Source: Caenibius sp. WL (GTDB lineage Bacteria > Pseudomonadota > Alphaproteobacteria > Sphingomonadales > Sphingomonadaceae). From it: a stretch of 64,000 nt of DNA. The notes under the pieces were generated by a model. The model saw nothing but the letters and a program-made list of their open reading frames with translations, made no database searches and was not told the DNA's origin. Positions 1 through 7,362 of this stretch are shown in pieces; position 1 is the first letter of the stretch; the number at the start of each line of letters is the position of its first letter. The stretch lies in assembly GCF_019803445.1 (NCBI RefSeq), contig NZ_CP081844.1:2554501-2618500 (forward strand). The letters run 5' to 3'. A program made the position numbers and the translations under genes.

Positions 1-95
1 ATGACGGCACGGCTGATGCGGGTCACGGCGGCGGCTTCGCGCGGCAGCCGGTCCTCAAGCCCTTCGGGCAAAAGATCGCGGGTTGGATCGGTCAT
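1..95 (-). CDS. hisZ: ATP phosphoribosyltransferase regulatory subunit HisZ (5' end only)
   Basis: Only the first 31 codons lie in the window; the gene runs off the left edge. The N-terminus reads MTDPTRDLLPEGLEDRLPRE, which matches the DLLPEGLRDRLP opening of HisZ, the histidyl-tRNA-synthetase-like regulatory partner of the short-form HisG in histidine biosynthesis. It lies downstream of serC and serA on the same strand, an order I know from other sphingomonads. A hairpin with a short T-run sits between serA and this gene, so it may have its own promoter. The call rests on a short piece of sequence. Confidence 0.7.
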   Translation of the reverse strand, partial: MTDPTRDLLPEGLEDRLPREAAAVTRISRAV

Positions 96-144
96 AATGC
101 GATGCCCACTAGCCGTTCGCGGTGGTGCTGTCGAACCCGAAAGC

Positions 145-189
145 AAAAGCCCCCTCCCGCACCGGACTACGCCCGGAGCGGAAGGGGGC
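145..189 (-). terminator. Probable intrinsic terminator after serA
   Basis: Arms at 178-189 and 149-160 pair over 12 positions with one mismatch. On the minus strand the hairpin is followed by TTTTGCTTTC. It starts 15 bases after the serA stop and would end the serC-serA transcript before hisZ. Confidence 0.6.
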
Positions 190-203
190 AAGCGTCTGAA
201 CAA

Positions 204-1787
204 TCAGAACTTCAGCGCCATCGCCCGCTTGACGCCCGGCAGAGCGCGCGCGGTTTCGAGCACTTCGGCCGGAACCGGGCTGTCGACCGACAGCAGCAGC
301 ACCGCTTCACCGCCCGCTTCGCGGCGGCCAAGGTTGAACGTGCCGATGTTGATGCCGTTCTCGCCCAGCAACGTACCGATGCGGCCGATGAAGCCCGGTG
401 CGTCTTCGTTGACGATGTACATCATGTCCCCGGTCAGTTCGGCTTCGACCTTGATGCCGAACAGTTGGACGAGGCGCGGTTCGGCATTGCTGAACAGCGT
501 GCCCGCGACCGAGCGTTCGCCCGTTTCGGTCTTCACCGAAACCCGGATCAAGGTGTGGTAATCGCCTTCACGCTCGGTCTTTACTTCGCGCACTTCCATG
601 CCGCGTTCCTTGGCCAGGAACGGCGCATTGACCATGTTCACGCTGTCCGACTGGACGCGCAGGAAGCCCGAAAGCACCGCCGCCACGATCGGCTTGGCGT
701 TGAGTTCGGCCGCCGCACCTTCGGTGTGGATCGAAATCCGCGCGAGCGAACCGGTGGTGAGCTGGCCGACGAGCGAACCGAGCTTTTCCGCCAGCGTCAT
801 GTAAGGCTTGAGCTTCGGCGCTTCTTCCGCCGAGAGCGACGGCATGTTGAGCGCGTTGGTGACACCGCCGTTGAGGAGATAGTCGCTCATCTGTTCGGCC
901 ACCTGCAGCGCGACGTTGACCTGCGCTTCGCTGGTCGACGCGCCGAGGTGCGGGGTGCAGACGAAGTTCGGCGTGCCGAACAGCGGGCTTTCCTTGGCCG
1001 GTTCGGTCACGAACACGTCCAGCGCGGCGCCAGCCACATGGCCCGAATCCAGCGCTTCCTTCAGCGCTTCCTCATCGACCAGACCGCCGCGCGCGCAGTT
1101 GATGATGCGCACGCCCTTCTTGGTCTTGGCGATGTTTTCGCGGCTGAGGATATTGCGCGTCTGGTCGGTCAGCGGCGTGTGCAGCGTGATGAAATCGGCG
1201 CGTGCCAGCAGTTCGTCCAGATCGACCTTTTCCACGCCCATTTCCACCGCGCGTTCGGGCGAAAGGAACGGATCGAAAGCCACGACTTTCATCCGCAGGC
1301 CCAGCGCGCGATCGGCCACGATCGAACCGATGTTGCCCGCACCGATCAGGCCCAGCGTCTTGTTGGTCAGTTCGACACCCATGAAGCGGTTCTTTTCCCA
1401 CTTCCCGGCCTGGGTCGAAAGATCGGCTTCCGGCAACTGGCGGGCGACCGCGAACATCAGCGCGATGGCGTGTTCCGCGGTGGTGATCGAATTGCCGAAG
1501 GGCGTGTTCATCACCACGATGCCCTTGGCCGAAGCCGCCGGAATATCGACGTTGTCGACACCGATCCCGGCGCGGCCGATCACTTTGAGATTGGTCGCCG
1601 CTTCGAGGATATCCGCCGTAACTTTGGTCGACGAACGGATCGCGAGGCCATCGTACTGGCCGATGATGGCTTTCAGTTCTTCCGGCGTCTTGCCGGTGAT
1701 GACATCGACATCGCATCCGCGCTCGGCAAAAATCTGCGCGGCCTGCGGGTCCATCTTGTCCGAAACAAGGACTTTGGGTTTGGTCAT
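204..1787 (-). CDS. serA: D-3-phosphoglycerate dehydrogenase SerA
   Basis: Catalyses the first committed step of serine biosynthesis, 3-phosphoglycerate + NAD+ to 3-phosphohydroxypyruvate, in the cytoplasm. At 527 residues it is the long form: an N-terminal substrate domain, a Rossmann fold with GAGNIG at about 149-154, the catalytic histidine in TPHLGAST, an ASB (intervening) domain, and a C-terminal ACT domain (VNEDAPGFIGRIGTLLGENG). The ACT domain usually mediates serine feedback. The ATG at 1787 is preferred. An in-frame upstream ATG at 1823 would add residues encoded by the REP-like repeat and has no family support. serC lies upstream on the same strand, so the two pathway genes are probably cotranscribed. 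Confidence 0.96.
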   Translation of the reverse strand: MTKPKVLVSDKMDPQAAQIFAERGCDVDVITGKTPEELKAIIGQYDGLAIRSSTKVTADILEAATNLKVIGRAGIGVDNVDIPAASAKGIVVMNTPFGNSITTAEHAIALMFAVARQLPEADLSTQAGKWEKNRFMGVELTNKTLGLIGAGNIGSIVADRALGLRMKVVAFDPFLSPERAVEMGVEKVDLDELLARADFITLHTPLTDQTRNILSRENIAKTKKGVRIINCARGGLVDEEALKEALDSGHVAGAALDVFVTEPAKESPLFGTPNFVCTPHLGASTSEAQVNVALQVAEQMSDYLLNGGVTNALNMPSLSAEEAPKLKPYMTLAEKLGSLVGQLTTGSLARISIHTEGAAAELNAKPIVAAVLSGFLRVQSDSVNMVNAPFLAKERGMEVREVKTEREGDYHTLIRVSVKTETGERSVAGTLFSNAEPRLVQLFGIKVEAELTGDMMYIVNEDAPGFIGRIGTLLGENGINIGTFNLGRREAGGEAVLLLSVDSPVPAEVLETARALPGVKRAMALKF

Positions 1788-1794
1788 TATTCCC

Positions 1795-1880
1795 TCGTCA
1801 TTCCCGCGAAGGCGGGAATCCATCCCGCTTCGCGTCTGGTATTGAGGTTAACTGGATCCCCACCTGCGCGGGGATGACGA
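1795..1880. repeat. REP-like inverted pair between serC and serA
   Basis: Two copies of a dispersed repeat of the TGGATTCCCGCCTTCGCGGG...TGACGA type lie in opposite orientation, at 1795-1823 and 1853-1880. They agree at 24 of 28 positions. Each copy is itself partly palindromic, and the pair can fold into one long stem. It fills nearly the whole intercistronic gap and abuts the serC stop codon. It could stabilise serC mRNA or lower serA expression; that is inference. Confidence 0.75.
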
Positions 1881-3008
1881 TCACGAACGAAGCGAAGCGT
1901 AAGCCCAGTCGAGCCAGGGGCCGAGCGCCTCGATATCGGCGGTATCGACTGTGGCTCCGCACCAGATGCGCAGACCGGCCGGGGCATCGCGATAACCCGC
2001 GATGTCATAGGCCGCGCCTTCGGCTTCGAGCAGGCCGGCGAACTTCTTGATGAAGTCCGCATCGGCGCCTTCCACCGTAAGGCAGACGCTGGTCTTCGAC
2101 CGGCTGGCTTCGTCGGCGCAGAGGTGGCCGAGCCAGTCCCGGCTTTCCACAATCGCGTTGAGCGCGGCGGCATTGGCGGCGGCACGGGCCTTGAGCCCTT
2201 CCAGACCGCCCAGCCCCTTGGCCCATTCCAGCGCGAAGATCGCATCTTCCACCGCCAGCATGGAGGGGGTGTTGATCGTTTCGCCCTTGAACACGCCTTC
2301 GGCCAGCTTGCCCTTGGAGATCAGGCGGAAAACCTTCGGTAGCGGCCATGCGGGGGTGTGGCTTTCGAGCCGTTCCACGGCGCGCGGGCCGAGGATCAGG
2401 ACGCCATGCGCGCCTTCACCGCCCAGCACCTTCTGCCAGGAGAAGGTGGCGACATCGATCTTGTCCCACGGGATATCGTAAGCGAACACGGCGCTGGTCG
2501 CGTCGGCGAAGGACAGGCCTTCGCGATCGGCAGGAATCCAGTCCCCGTTCGGCACGCGCACGCCCGAAGTGGTGCCGTTCCAGGTGAACAGCACGTCGTT
2601 GCTCCAATCGACCGCATCGAGATCGGGCAACTGGCCATAATCGGCGCGCAGGATTGTGGGATCGAGATTGAGCTGCTTGGCAGCATCGGTGACCCAACCC
2701 TCACCGAAGCTTTCCCAGGCCAGCGTCGTCACCGGGCGGGCGCCCAGCATCGTCCACATCGCCATTTCGAATGCGCCCGTATCGGAACCCGGCACAATGC
2801 CGATGCGATGCGTATCGGGCAGTTGCAGGATTTCGCGCATCAGATCGATGCAATAGCCAAGACGGCTCTTGCCGATCTTCGCGCGGTGCGAACGGCCCAG
2901 CGATTCGGTGGCGAGTTTGTCGAGAGAATATCCCGGCGGCTTGGCGCAGGGACCCGAAGAAAAGAAAGGACGCGCAGGCGCGGCCTGCGGCTTGGTAATC
3001 TCAGTCAT
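1881..3008 (-). CDS. serC: Phosphoserine aminotransferase SerC
   Basis: Class V PLP aminotransferase that converts 3-phosphohydroxypyruvate and glutamate to phosphoserine, the second step of serine synthesis; the fold also serves pyridoxine synthesis. 375 residues. The PLP lysine is K193 in FSWQKVLGGEGAHG. The HRAKIGKSRL segment is typical of the alphaproteobacterial SerC type. The ATG at 3008 follows AAGGAGAG at good spacing; an open frame continues upstream without a start signal. The Shine-Dalgarno lies inside a predicted hairpin (see the leader at 3014-3068), so translation may be regulated. It is the first gene of the serC-serA unit. Confidence 0.95.
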   Translation of the reverse strand: MTEITKPQAAPARPFFSSGPCAKPPGYSLDKLATESLGRSHRAKIGKSRLGYCIDLMREILQLPDTHRIGIVPGSDTGAFEMAMWTMLGARPVTTLAWESFGEGWVTDAAKQLNLDPTILRADYGQLPDLDAVDWSNDVLFTWNGTTSGVRVPNGDWIPADREGLSFADATSAVFAYDIPWDKIDVATFSWQKVLGGEGAHGVLILGPRAVERLESHTPAWPLPKVFRLISKGKLAEGVFKGETINTPSMLAVEDAIFALEWAKGLGGLEGLKARAAANAAALNAIVESRDWLGHLCADEASRSKTSVCLTVEGADADFIKKFAGLLEAEGAAYDIAGYRDAPAGLRIWCGATVDTADIEALGPWLDWAYASLRS

Positions 3009-3013
3009 AAAGA

Positions 3014-3068
3014 CTCTCCTTGCAGAGAGCTCGCGCGGCGTTGGGACCGCGTGGCCCGCCGCCGCACA
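3014..3068 (-). promoter_or_regulatory. serC leader RNA, SD-sequestering hairpin
   Basis: On the minus strand two hairpins precede serC. The proximal one is CTCTCT-GCAA-GGAGAG (3029-3014), a 6-bp stem closed by a GNRA tetraloop whose 3' arm is the serC Shine-Dalgarno. The distal one pairs GCGGCG-type arms at 3057-3065 with 3035-3040, and has an inner GGG/CCC pairing. Position and architecture agree with the serC RNA motif known upstream of serC in Alphaproteobacteria. Membership in that family is inferred; no covariance model was run. Confidence 0.6.
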
Positions 3069-3092
3069 TAGAAGCGTGGGCCATGATGTCAA
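3065..3092 (-). promoter_or_regulatory. Probable sigma70-type promoter of serC-serA
   Basis: Exact TTGACA at 3092-3087, then a 16-bp spacer and TATGTG at 3070-3065 on the minus strand. A start about seven bases further on would place the transcript 5' end at the foot of the distal leader hairpin. Confidence 0.5.
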
Positions 3093-3168
3093 GCAAAGCA
3101 TACCAGTGGGTTCGGGAGAAAGACCCCGTCAACCTCGGGTTAACCATATGGGCGGCACATGTGCTGTC

Positions 3169-3825
3169 ATGAGGCACCTTTTTCTGATTTTGCCGCTGGT
3201 GGCCATGGTCAGCGCCTGTATCGACAGCCCCCGTGGCCCCAAAAGCCAGAGCAGCCGCCCCAGCCAGACGATCAGTCCGCGCCCGGAAGCACGCCAGTGT
3301 CTCGCCAATCTGGGCCGCACCAACGCCAGCTTCACCCCCCTTCCCGATCAGTATTTCAACGGCGGATGCTCCAATCTCAACACGGTCCGGCTGTCTGCGA
3401 TTCGCGGCGATTTCGATCAGTTCGCGATTGCCAGCCTCGGCCCAGTGACCTGCCCTGTGGCAAATACTTTTGTACAGTGGGCGCGTTTCGGTGTGGATCG
3501 CGCCGCGCGGCAAATCCTCGGCAGCGGCCTTGCCCGAATCGAAACCATGGGCAGCTATTCATGCCGCACTGTCGCGGGAACGCAGCGGCTGTCGGCCCAT
3601 GCCACGGCCAACGCCATCGATGTGGCCGCGTTCGTTCTGGAAAACGGGCAGAGAGTGAGCGTGCTCCAGCACTGGAACGAGGGCAGCCAGGCAGAACGGC
3701 AGTTCCTCCGCGTGGTGCACGGCAGCGCCTGCAAGCGCTTCGGAACCGTTCTTGGCCCGGATTACAACCAGGCCCACCGCGATCATCTGCACATGGAAGC
3801 CGGCAACGGATCGTTCTGCCGCTGA
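3169..3825 (+). CDS. Extensin-like family lipoprotein
   Basis: 218 residues, starting with a lipoprotein signal (MRHLFLILPLVAMVSAC, lipobox VSAC) and a short serine/proline-rich linker. The rest matches the extensin-like C-terminal domain family, seen in SAHATANAIDVAAFVLENG and in the C-terminal HRDHLHME. The family resembles D-Ala-D-Ala carboxypeptidase-like metallopeptidases in its His/Asp pattern, but its substrate is not established. Likely site: periplasmic face of a membrane. An ATG at 3148 in the same frame is possible, but 3169 places the lipobox correctly. It is divergent from serC. No clear Shine-Dalgarno is visible. Confidence 0.8.
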   Translation: MRHLFLILPLVAMVSACIDSPRGPKSQSSRPSQTISPRPEARQCLANLGRTNASFTPLPDQYFNGGCSNLNTVRLSAIRGDFDQFAIASLGPVTCPVANTFVQWARFGVDRAARQILGSGLARIETMGSYSCRTVAGTQRLSAHATANAIDVAAFVLENGQRVSVLQHWNEGSQAERQFLRVVHGSACKRFGTVLGPDYNQAHRDHLHMEAGNGSFCR

Positions 3826-3831
3826 TCCCGC

Positions 3832-4494
3832 TTACGCGGCAAGCAGGCCGTTCATCTGAACTTTCGCTTCCAGCCACAGCCGGACCGCTTCGGCCGCGTG
3901 GCTCGCGCCGAGCTTGCGCATCATGCTGGCCCGATGGATTTCGACCGTGCGCGGGCTGATCTGCAAGGCCTGTGCGATCGTCTTGTTGGCGTGGCCTTCT
4001 GCCAACTGATCGAGCACTTCGCGTTCACGCGGGCTCAATGCAGCCAGACGATCACGCGCGGCCACCATCTTTTCGTGGACACTGGCATAAGCGGCGATCT
4101 GCGCGGCGTTGGCCGCCAGCACATCGGACAGGCGCTCCGGCGATAACGGCAGAGCGACATAGTCCAACGCCCCGGCCTTGATCGCCGCCACCACCGCTTC
4201 GACGTCGGGCGCCTTGCACGCCGCCACCACCGGCACCCAGATGCTTTCGACGATAAGCCGTTCACGAACGGCCGCTATCCCACCCCCGGTTGGATTGTCA
4301 TGGACGATGGCCACGCCTGAGCGAGGCCGGCTCTGCACCAGTTCGGCAATCGTTTCGTACACTTCGGCATGATGGCCAAGAGCGAATGCGCTGCGCGCGC
4401 CTTCCGCCCGGAATCGGGGGGTTCCGCCGAGGAAATGCATGACAGTGCGTTCGTCTGCCGGTTCCACATCCGGACTGCTCCCAACCTCGCCCAT
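3832..4494 (-). CDS. LuxR/FixJ-type response regulator with degraded receiver
   Basis: 220 residues. The C-terminus is a standard GerE/LuxR helix-turn-helix (LSPREREVLDQLAEGHANKT, then QISPRTVEIHR). The N-terminal half keeps the outline of a receiver: an aspartate in VAIVHDNPTGGG at the phosphoacceptor position, and an AIKAGALDYVALP helix. It lacks the acidic pair near the N-terminus, and the conserved lysine of the KP motif is replaced (ALPL). Phosphorylation by a usual histidine kinase is therefore doubtful. No kinase gene is adjacent. The ATG at 4494 is preferred over the GTG just before it. It converges with the extensin-like gene. Confidence 0.8.
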   Translation of the reverse strand: MGEVGSSPDVEPADERTVMHFLGGTPRFRAEGARSAFALGHHAEVYETIAELVQSRPRSGVAIVHDNPTGGGIAAVRERLIVESIWVPVVAACKAPDVEAVVAAIKAGALDYVALPLSPERLSDVLAANAAQIAAYASVHEKMVAARDRLAALSPREREVLDQLAEGHANKTIAQALQISPRTVEIHRASMMRKLGASHAAEAVRLWLEAKVQMNGLLAA

Positions 4495-4567
4495 CACTTA
4501 CTATCGCCCCCGCGACAACCACTCTGCGGCATCCGCACCCCTGCGGAAACCGATGCGCCTGTCCTTT

Positions 4568-4607
4568 TCAAGAATATCGTAGAAATCTTGTTATATAATC
4601 AAGAATA
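4568..4607. promoter_or_regulatory. AT-rich repeated half-sites upstream of the LuxR-type regulator
   Basis: TCAAGAATA occurs at 4568-4576 and again at 4599-4607, and the inverted core ATCTTG lies between them at 4585-4590. The stretch is clearly AT-rich against its surroundings and lies 74-113 bp before the regulator's start. It could be a promoter/operator region; the bound protein is unknown. Confidence 0.35.
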
Positions 4608-4723
4608 CCCGTCAAGGCATTCCAATGATTTCACAGCCGCGCACTGAAAGCAAAAAGACGGAAATAGCGGCTTGTTAGCCATCGCGCCTGCAAACAGGGC
4701 ATGCGCAGGCGACGGGAATGACG

Positions 4724-5464
4724 CTAATCGTCGAATGTATAGGGCGCCAGCGACAGGACCGCCGCTTTCAGCGCGGCCCCCCAGGTCGATGAGATACCTT
4801 CGAAATAGGGATCGTCGATCTCGATCCGCCGTTCGTGCAGCGGCGCGAAACTGTCGCGCCCTATCACCAGCAGATCGAGCGGCATACCGACCGACAGGTT
4901 AGCCTTGAGAGTTGAATCAAACGACACCATCAGCAGTTTGACAGCATCTTCGAAACTCATCCCGTGATCGTAGCCGCGCAGGATGATCGGCCGCCCGTAC
5001 TTGGTCTCCCCGATCTGGAAAAATGGCGTGTCCAGGCTGGCTTCGATGAAATTGCCTTCGGGGTAGATCATGAACAGACGCGGCGCCATGCCCTTGATCT
5101 GGCCCGCCAGAATGATCGATGCGGTGAAGCGCCCTTCGCCCAGCGGCCCGTTGCTGGTCTGCGATGTCTGGATCGTTTCGCGCAGCAGCCGGCCCGTTTC
5201 CACCGCCATCTGGAACATCGTCGGCGCTTCCAACAGGGCGTTGCTCCTGTTTGCGGGCGTTTCGCTGCGTTCCTGCAACCGGCTGATAACGGCTTGGGTG
5301 GTGGCAAGATTGCCCGCCGTCATCAGCGCCACGATCCGTTCGCCCGGTACGGTCCAGTAGAACATCTTGCGGAAGGTGGAGATATTATCGACACCGGAAT
5401 TGGTGCGGGTGTCGCTCATCAACACCAGGCCCTTGTCCAGCATCATGCCAACGCAATACGTCAT
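4724..5464 (-). CDS. Anbu proteasome-like peptidase
   Basis: 246 residues of the Ntn-hydrolase/proteasome beta fold, related to HslV and called Anbu (ancestral beta subunit). With the start at 5464 the protein begins Met-Thr, so Met removal exposes the catalytic Thr1. D18 in MSDTRTN and K33 in FRKMF then fall at the proteasome Asp17/Lys33 positions, which decides the start over the GTG at 5470. GAGGGG precedes it. It is the last gene of a four-gene unit with a permuted ATP-grasp protein, an alpha-E protein and a transglutaminase-like protein. That association is known for Anbu; the substrate is not. No unfoldase ATPase is adjacent. Cytoplasmic, as no signal peptide is seen. Confidence 0.92.
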   Translation of the reverse strand: MTYCVGMMLDKGLVLMSDTRTNSGVDNISTFRKMFYWTVPGERIVALMTAGNLATTQAVISRLQERSETPANRSNALLEAPTMFQMAVETGRLLRETIQTSQTSNGPLGEGRFTASIILAGQIKGMAPRLFMIYPEGNFIEASLDTPFFQIGETKYGRPIILRGYDHGMSFEDAVKLLMVSFDSTLKANLSVGMPLDLLVIGRDSFAPLHERRIEIDDPYFEGISSTWGAALKAAVLSLAPYTFDD

Positions 5465-5560
5465 TCCCACCCCTCAAGCCACGGCCGCGCGTCTGCGCCT
5501 TGGGCTAGCCCGGCTCCCTTCGCCGATCAATGGCGGGGCTGCGCAACAGAGCACTTTTGC

Positions 5561-6373
5561 CTATTGCGATTGGCACTGACGCTCCACTGCGAGGTGGACG
5601 TGCAGTTCCTCGTCCACCCCGCCGTAACTGATCCCGGTGATCGGCGCGGCCTCGCGGTAATCGCGCCCTGTCGCCACGCGGACATAGCGGGCATCCGGGC
5701 TGATCCCATTGGAAACATCGAAGCCGACCCATCCCAGCCCCGCCACATGCGCTTCGGCCCATGCATGCGTCGCTTCCTGATCGATCCTGCCCTCCAGCAT
5801 CAGGTATCCGCTGACATAGCGGGCCGGTATTCCCATCAGGCGCGCGCCGCCGATGAAGATGTGGGCATGATCCTGGCACACCCCACGCCCGGTTTCGAGC
5901 GCTTCCTCCGCCGTGGTGCGCACTTCGGTATGCCCCGCTTCATAGGCCACCTGTTGCAGGATCAGCGCCGAAAGATCATGCAGCCGGTCCAGCGTATCCC
6001 GATCCTCCCGGATCGCGGCCGCCAGCGCACGCAATCTGGCGCCGGGCGCCGTGCTCGGCGTCTGGGTGACGAAGCTCCACAGCGGCATGTGGCCGCTATG
6101 GGCCCCGTGCACTCCCACATAATCCTCGGTCAGCAGCGTACCCCGGCAGCGGATCATCACATCGGTGGTATCCGGCGCCACCGAAACCAGTGTCACATGA
6201 TTGCAGTTGTGGTCTTCATAGGACAGTTCCTCGACCACGCCTTCATAGTCCACCGCCCAATCGATAATCTTCTGGCCGCGCGTTTCCTTGGGCATCAGCC
6301 GCAATCTCTGCAACGCATAGGCGACCGGCTCCGCGAAACGGTAACGGGTCGTGTGTTCGATAGCGAGATGCAC
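5561..6373 (-). CDS. Transglutaminase-like cysteine protein (Anbu operon)
   Basis: 270 residues. It has an N-terminal bacterial transglutaminase-like domain (starting MHLAIEHTTRYRF, the usual opening of this class) followed by the core fold. The papain-like triad is intact: C166 in GRGVCQDHAH, H203 in THAWAEA and D219 in GFDVSNG. Such proteins act as peptidases or amide-bond transferases; the real reaction here is unknown. It lies between the alpha-E gene and anbu with short gaps. No signal peptide is visible, which fits a cytoplasmic role beside Anbu. Confidence 0.9.
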   Translation of the reverse strand: MHLAIEHTTRYRFAEPVAYALQRLRLMPKETRGQKIIDWAVDYEGVVEELSYEDHNCNHVTLVSVAPDTTDVMIRCRGTLLTEDYVGVHGAHSGHMPLWSFVTQTPSTAPGARLRALAAAIREDRDTLDRLHDLSALILQQVAYEAGHTEVRTTAEEALETGRGVCQDHAHIFIGGARLMGIPARYVSGYLMLEGRIDQEATHAWAEAHVAGLGWVGFDVSNGISPDARYVRVATGRDYREAAPITGISYGGVDEELHVHLAVERQCQSQ

Positions 6374-6383
6374 GGCGAAACTC

Positions 6384-7328
6384 CTATGTGGTGAAGCGGT
6401 AATCCTCCGCGATCGTGTTGGCGATCGACTGGTTGCGCTCGATGAAATCGATCAGGAATTCATGCAGGCCGGTGTCGAAGATGTCCTGGATATTGCGCCC
6501 TGCCAGCCACTGCCGGGCATCCTTCATCAGGGCATGGGCATCGGTTTCTTCCCCATATTCCCGGGCCAGTTCGGAAAGGTGCTGCGACAACTGTTCGTAG
6601 CTGAACAGAAGGCTGCGCGGGAAACGCCCATCGAGTACCAGGAACTCGGCAATGCCCCGCGGGTCCATCTGCCCGGCGTTGAGCCAGCTATAGAGCGAAT
6701 CGCCGGCCAGCGAGCGCAGCACCTGATCCCATTGCGAACTGTCCAGAGCGGAACCGACGTAGGACAGCGAGGGCAACAGCAGGTGGTACTTCACATCGAG
6801 TATCCGCGCAGTGTTGTCCGCCCGTTCGATCAGAGTGCCCGCCCGGGCGAACTGATAGATATCGTTGCGCAGCATGGTGCCGTAAGTCGCGCCGTGGAAC
6901 AGCCGCGCTTCCCGCCGGATCGCGGCCAGCACCGCGCCCAGATTGCGTTCCCGCACCGGACGCGCGAGCACGTCCTTCAGCGTCATCCAGCATTCGTTGA
7001 CCGATTCCCAAACTTCCGTGGTCAACGATGTGCGGGCAACGCGTGCATTGGTGCGCGCCGCCTCCACCATCGCCAGGACGCAGAACGGATTTTCCCGATC
7101 GCGCAGGACATAATTGCACACCTGCGCCCCGCTGTAGCCATCGTAGAGCGAAGAGTAGTGACCGATCTGCCCCAACGTGTTGATGACCGAACGCCATTCC
7201 TCCCCCGCCGCATCGGAAGGGCGGGTCAGCGCCATGCGAAACCCGGCTTCGAGCAGACGCGCGGTATTTTCCGCCCGTTCGAAATAACGGCACATCCAGA
7301 ATATGCTGTTGGCGGTGCGCCCTAACAT
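6384..7328 (-). CDS. Alpha-E domain protein (Anbu operon)
   Basis: 314 residues of the all-helical alpha-E family (DUF403), recognised by the opening MLGRTANSIFWMCRYFERAE and the internal repeat of that theme, GTLIERADNTARI. No catalytic residues are assigned to this family. It almost always accompanies a circularly permuted ATP-grasp protein, as here, and has been proposed as its partner. It ends 11 bp before the transglutaminase-like gene and starts 35 bp after the ATP-grasp gene, so cotranslation is likely. Confidence 0.9.
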   Translation of the reverse strand: MLGRTANSIFWMCRYFERAENTARLLEAGFRMALTRPSDAAGEEWRSVINTLGQIGHYSSLYDGYSGAQVCNYVLRDRENPFCVLAMVEAARTNARVARTSLTTEVWESVNECWMTLKDVLARPVRERNLGAVLAAIRREARLFHGATYGTMLRNDIYQFARAGTLIERADNTARILDVKYHLLLPSLSYVGSALDSSQWDQVLRSLAGDSLYSWLNAGQMDPRGIAEFLVLDGRFPRSLLFSYEQLSQHLSELAREYGEETDAHALMKDARQWLAGRNIQDIFDTGLHEFLIDFIERNQSIANTIAEDYRFTT

Positions 7329-7362
7329 CCGGTTCGTCCCATCCTGTTGCGCCCGCCGCCCA

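Noticed and set aside
1788-1823. 12-residue N-terminal extension of SerA
   Set aside because: The added residues are encoded by the REP-like repeat, and the protein family starts at the ATG at 1787.
102-1877. Long open frame (591 codons) antisense to serA
   Set aside because: serA is certain by domain content. The antisense product is His/Arg/Asp-rich low-quality sequence typical of the complement of a high-GC gene.
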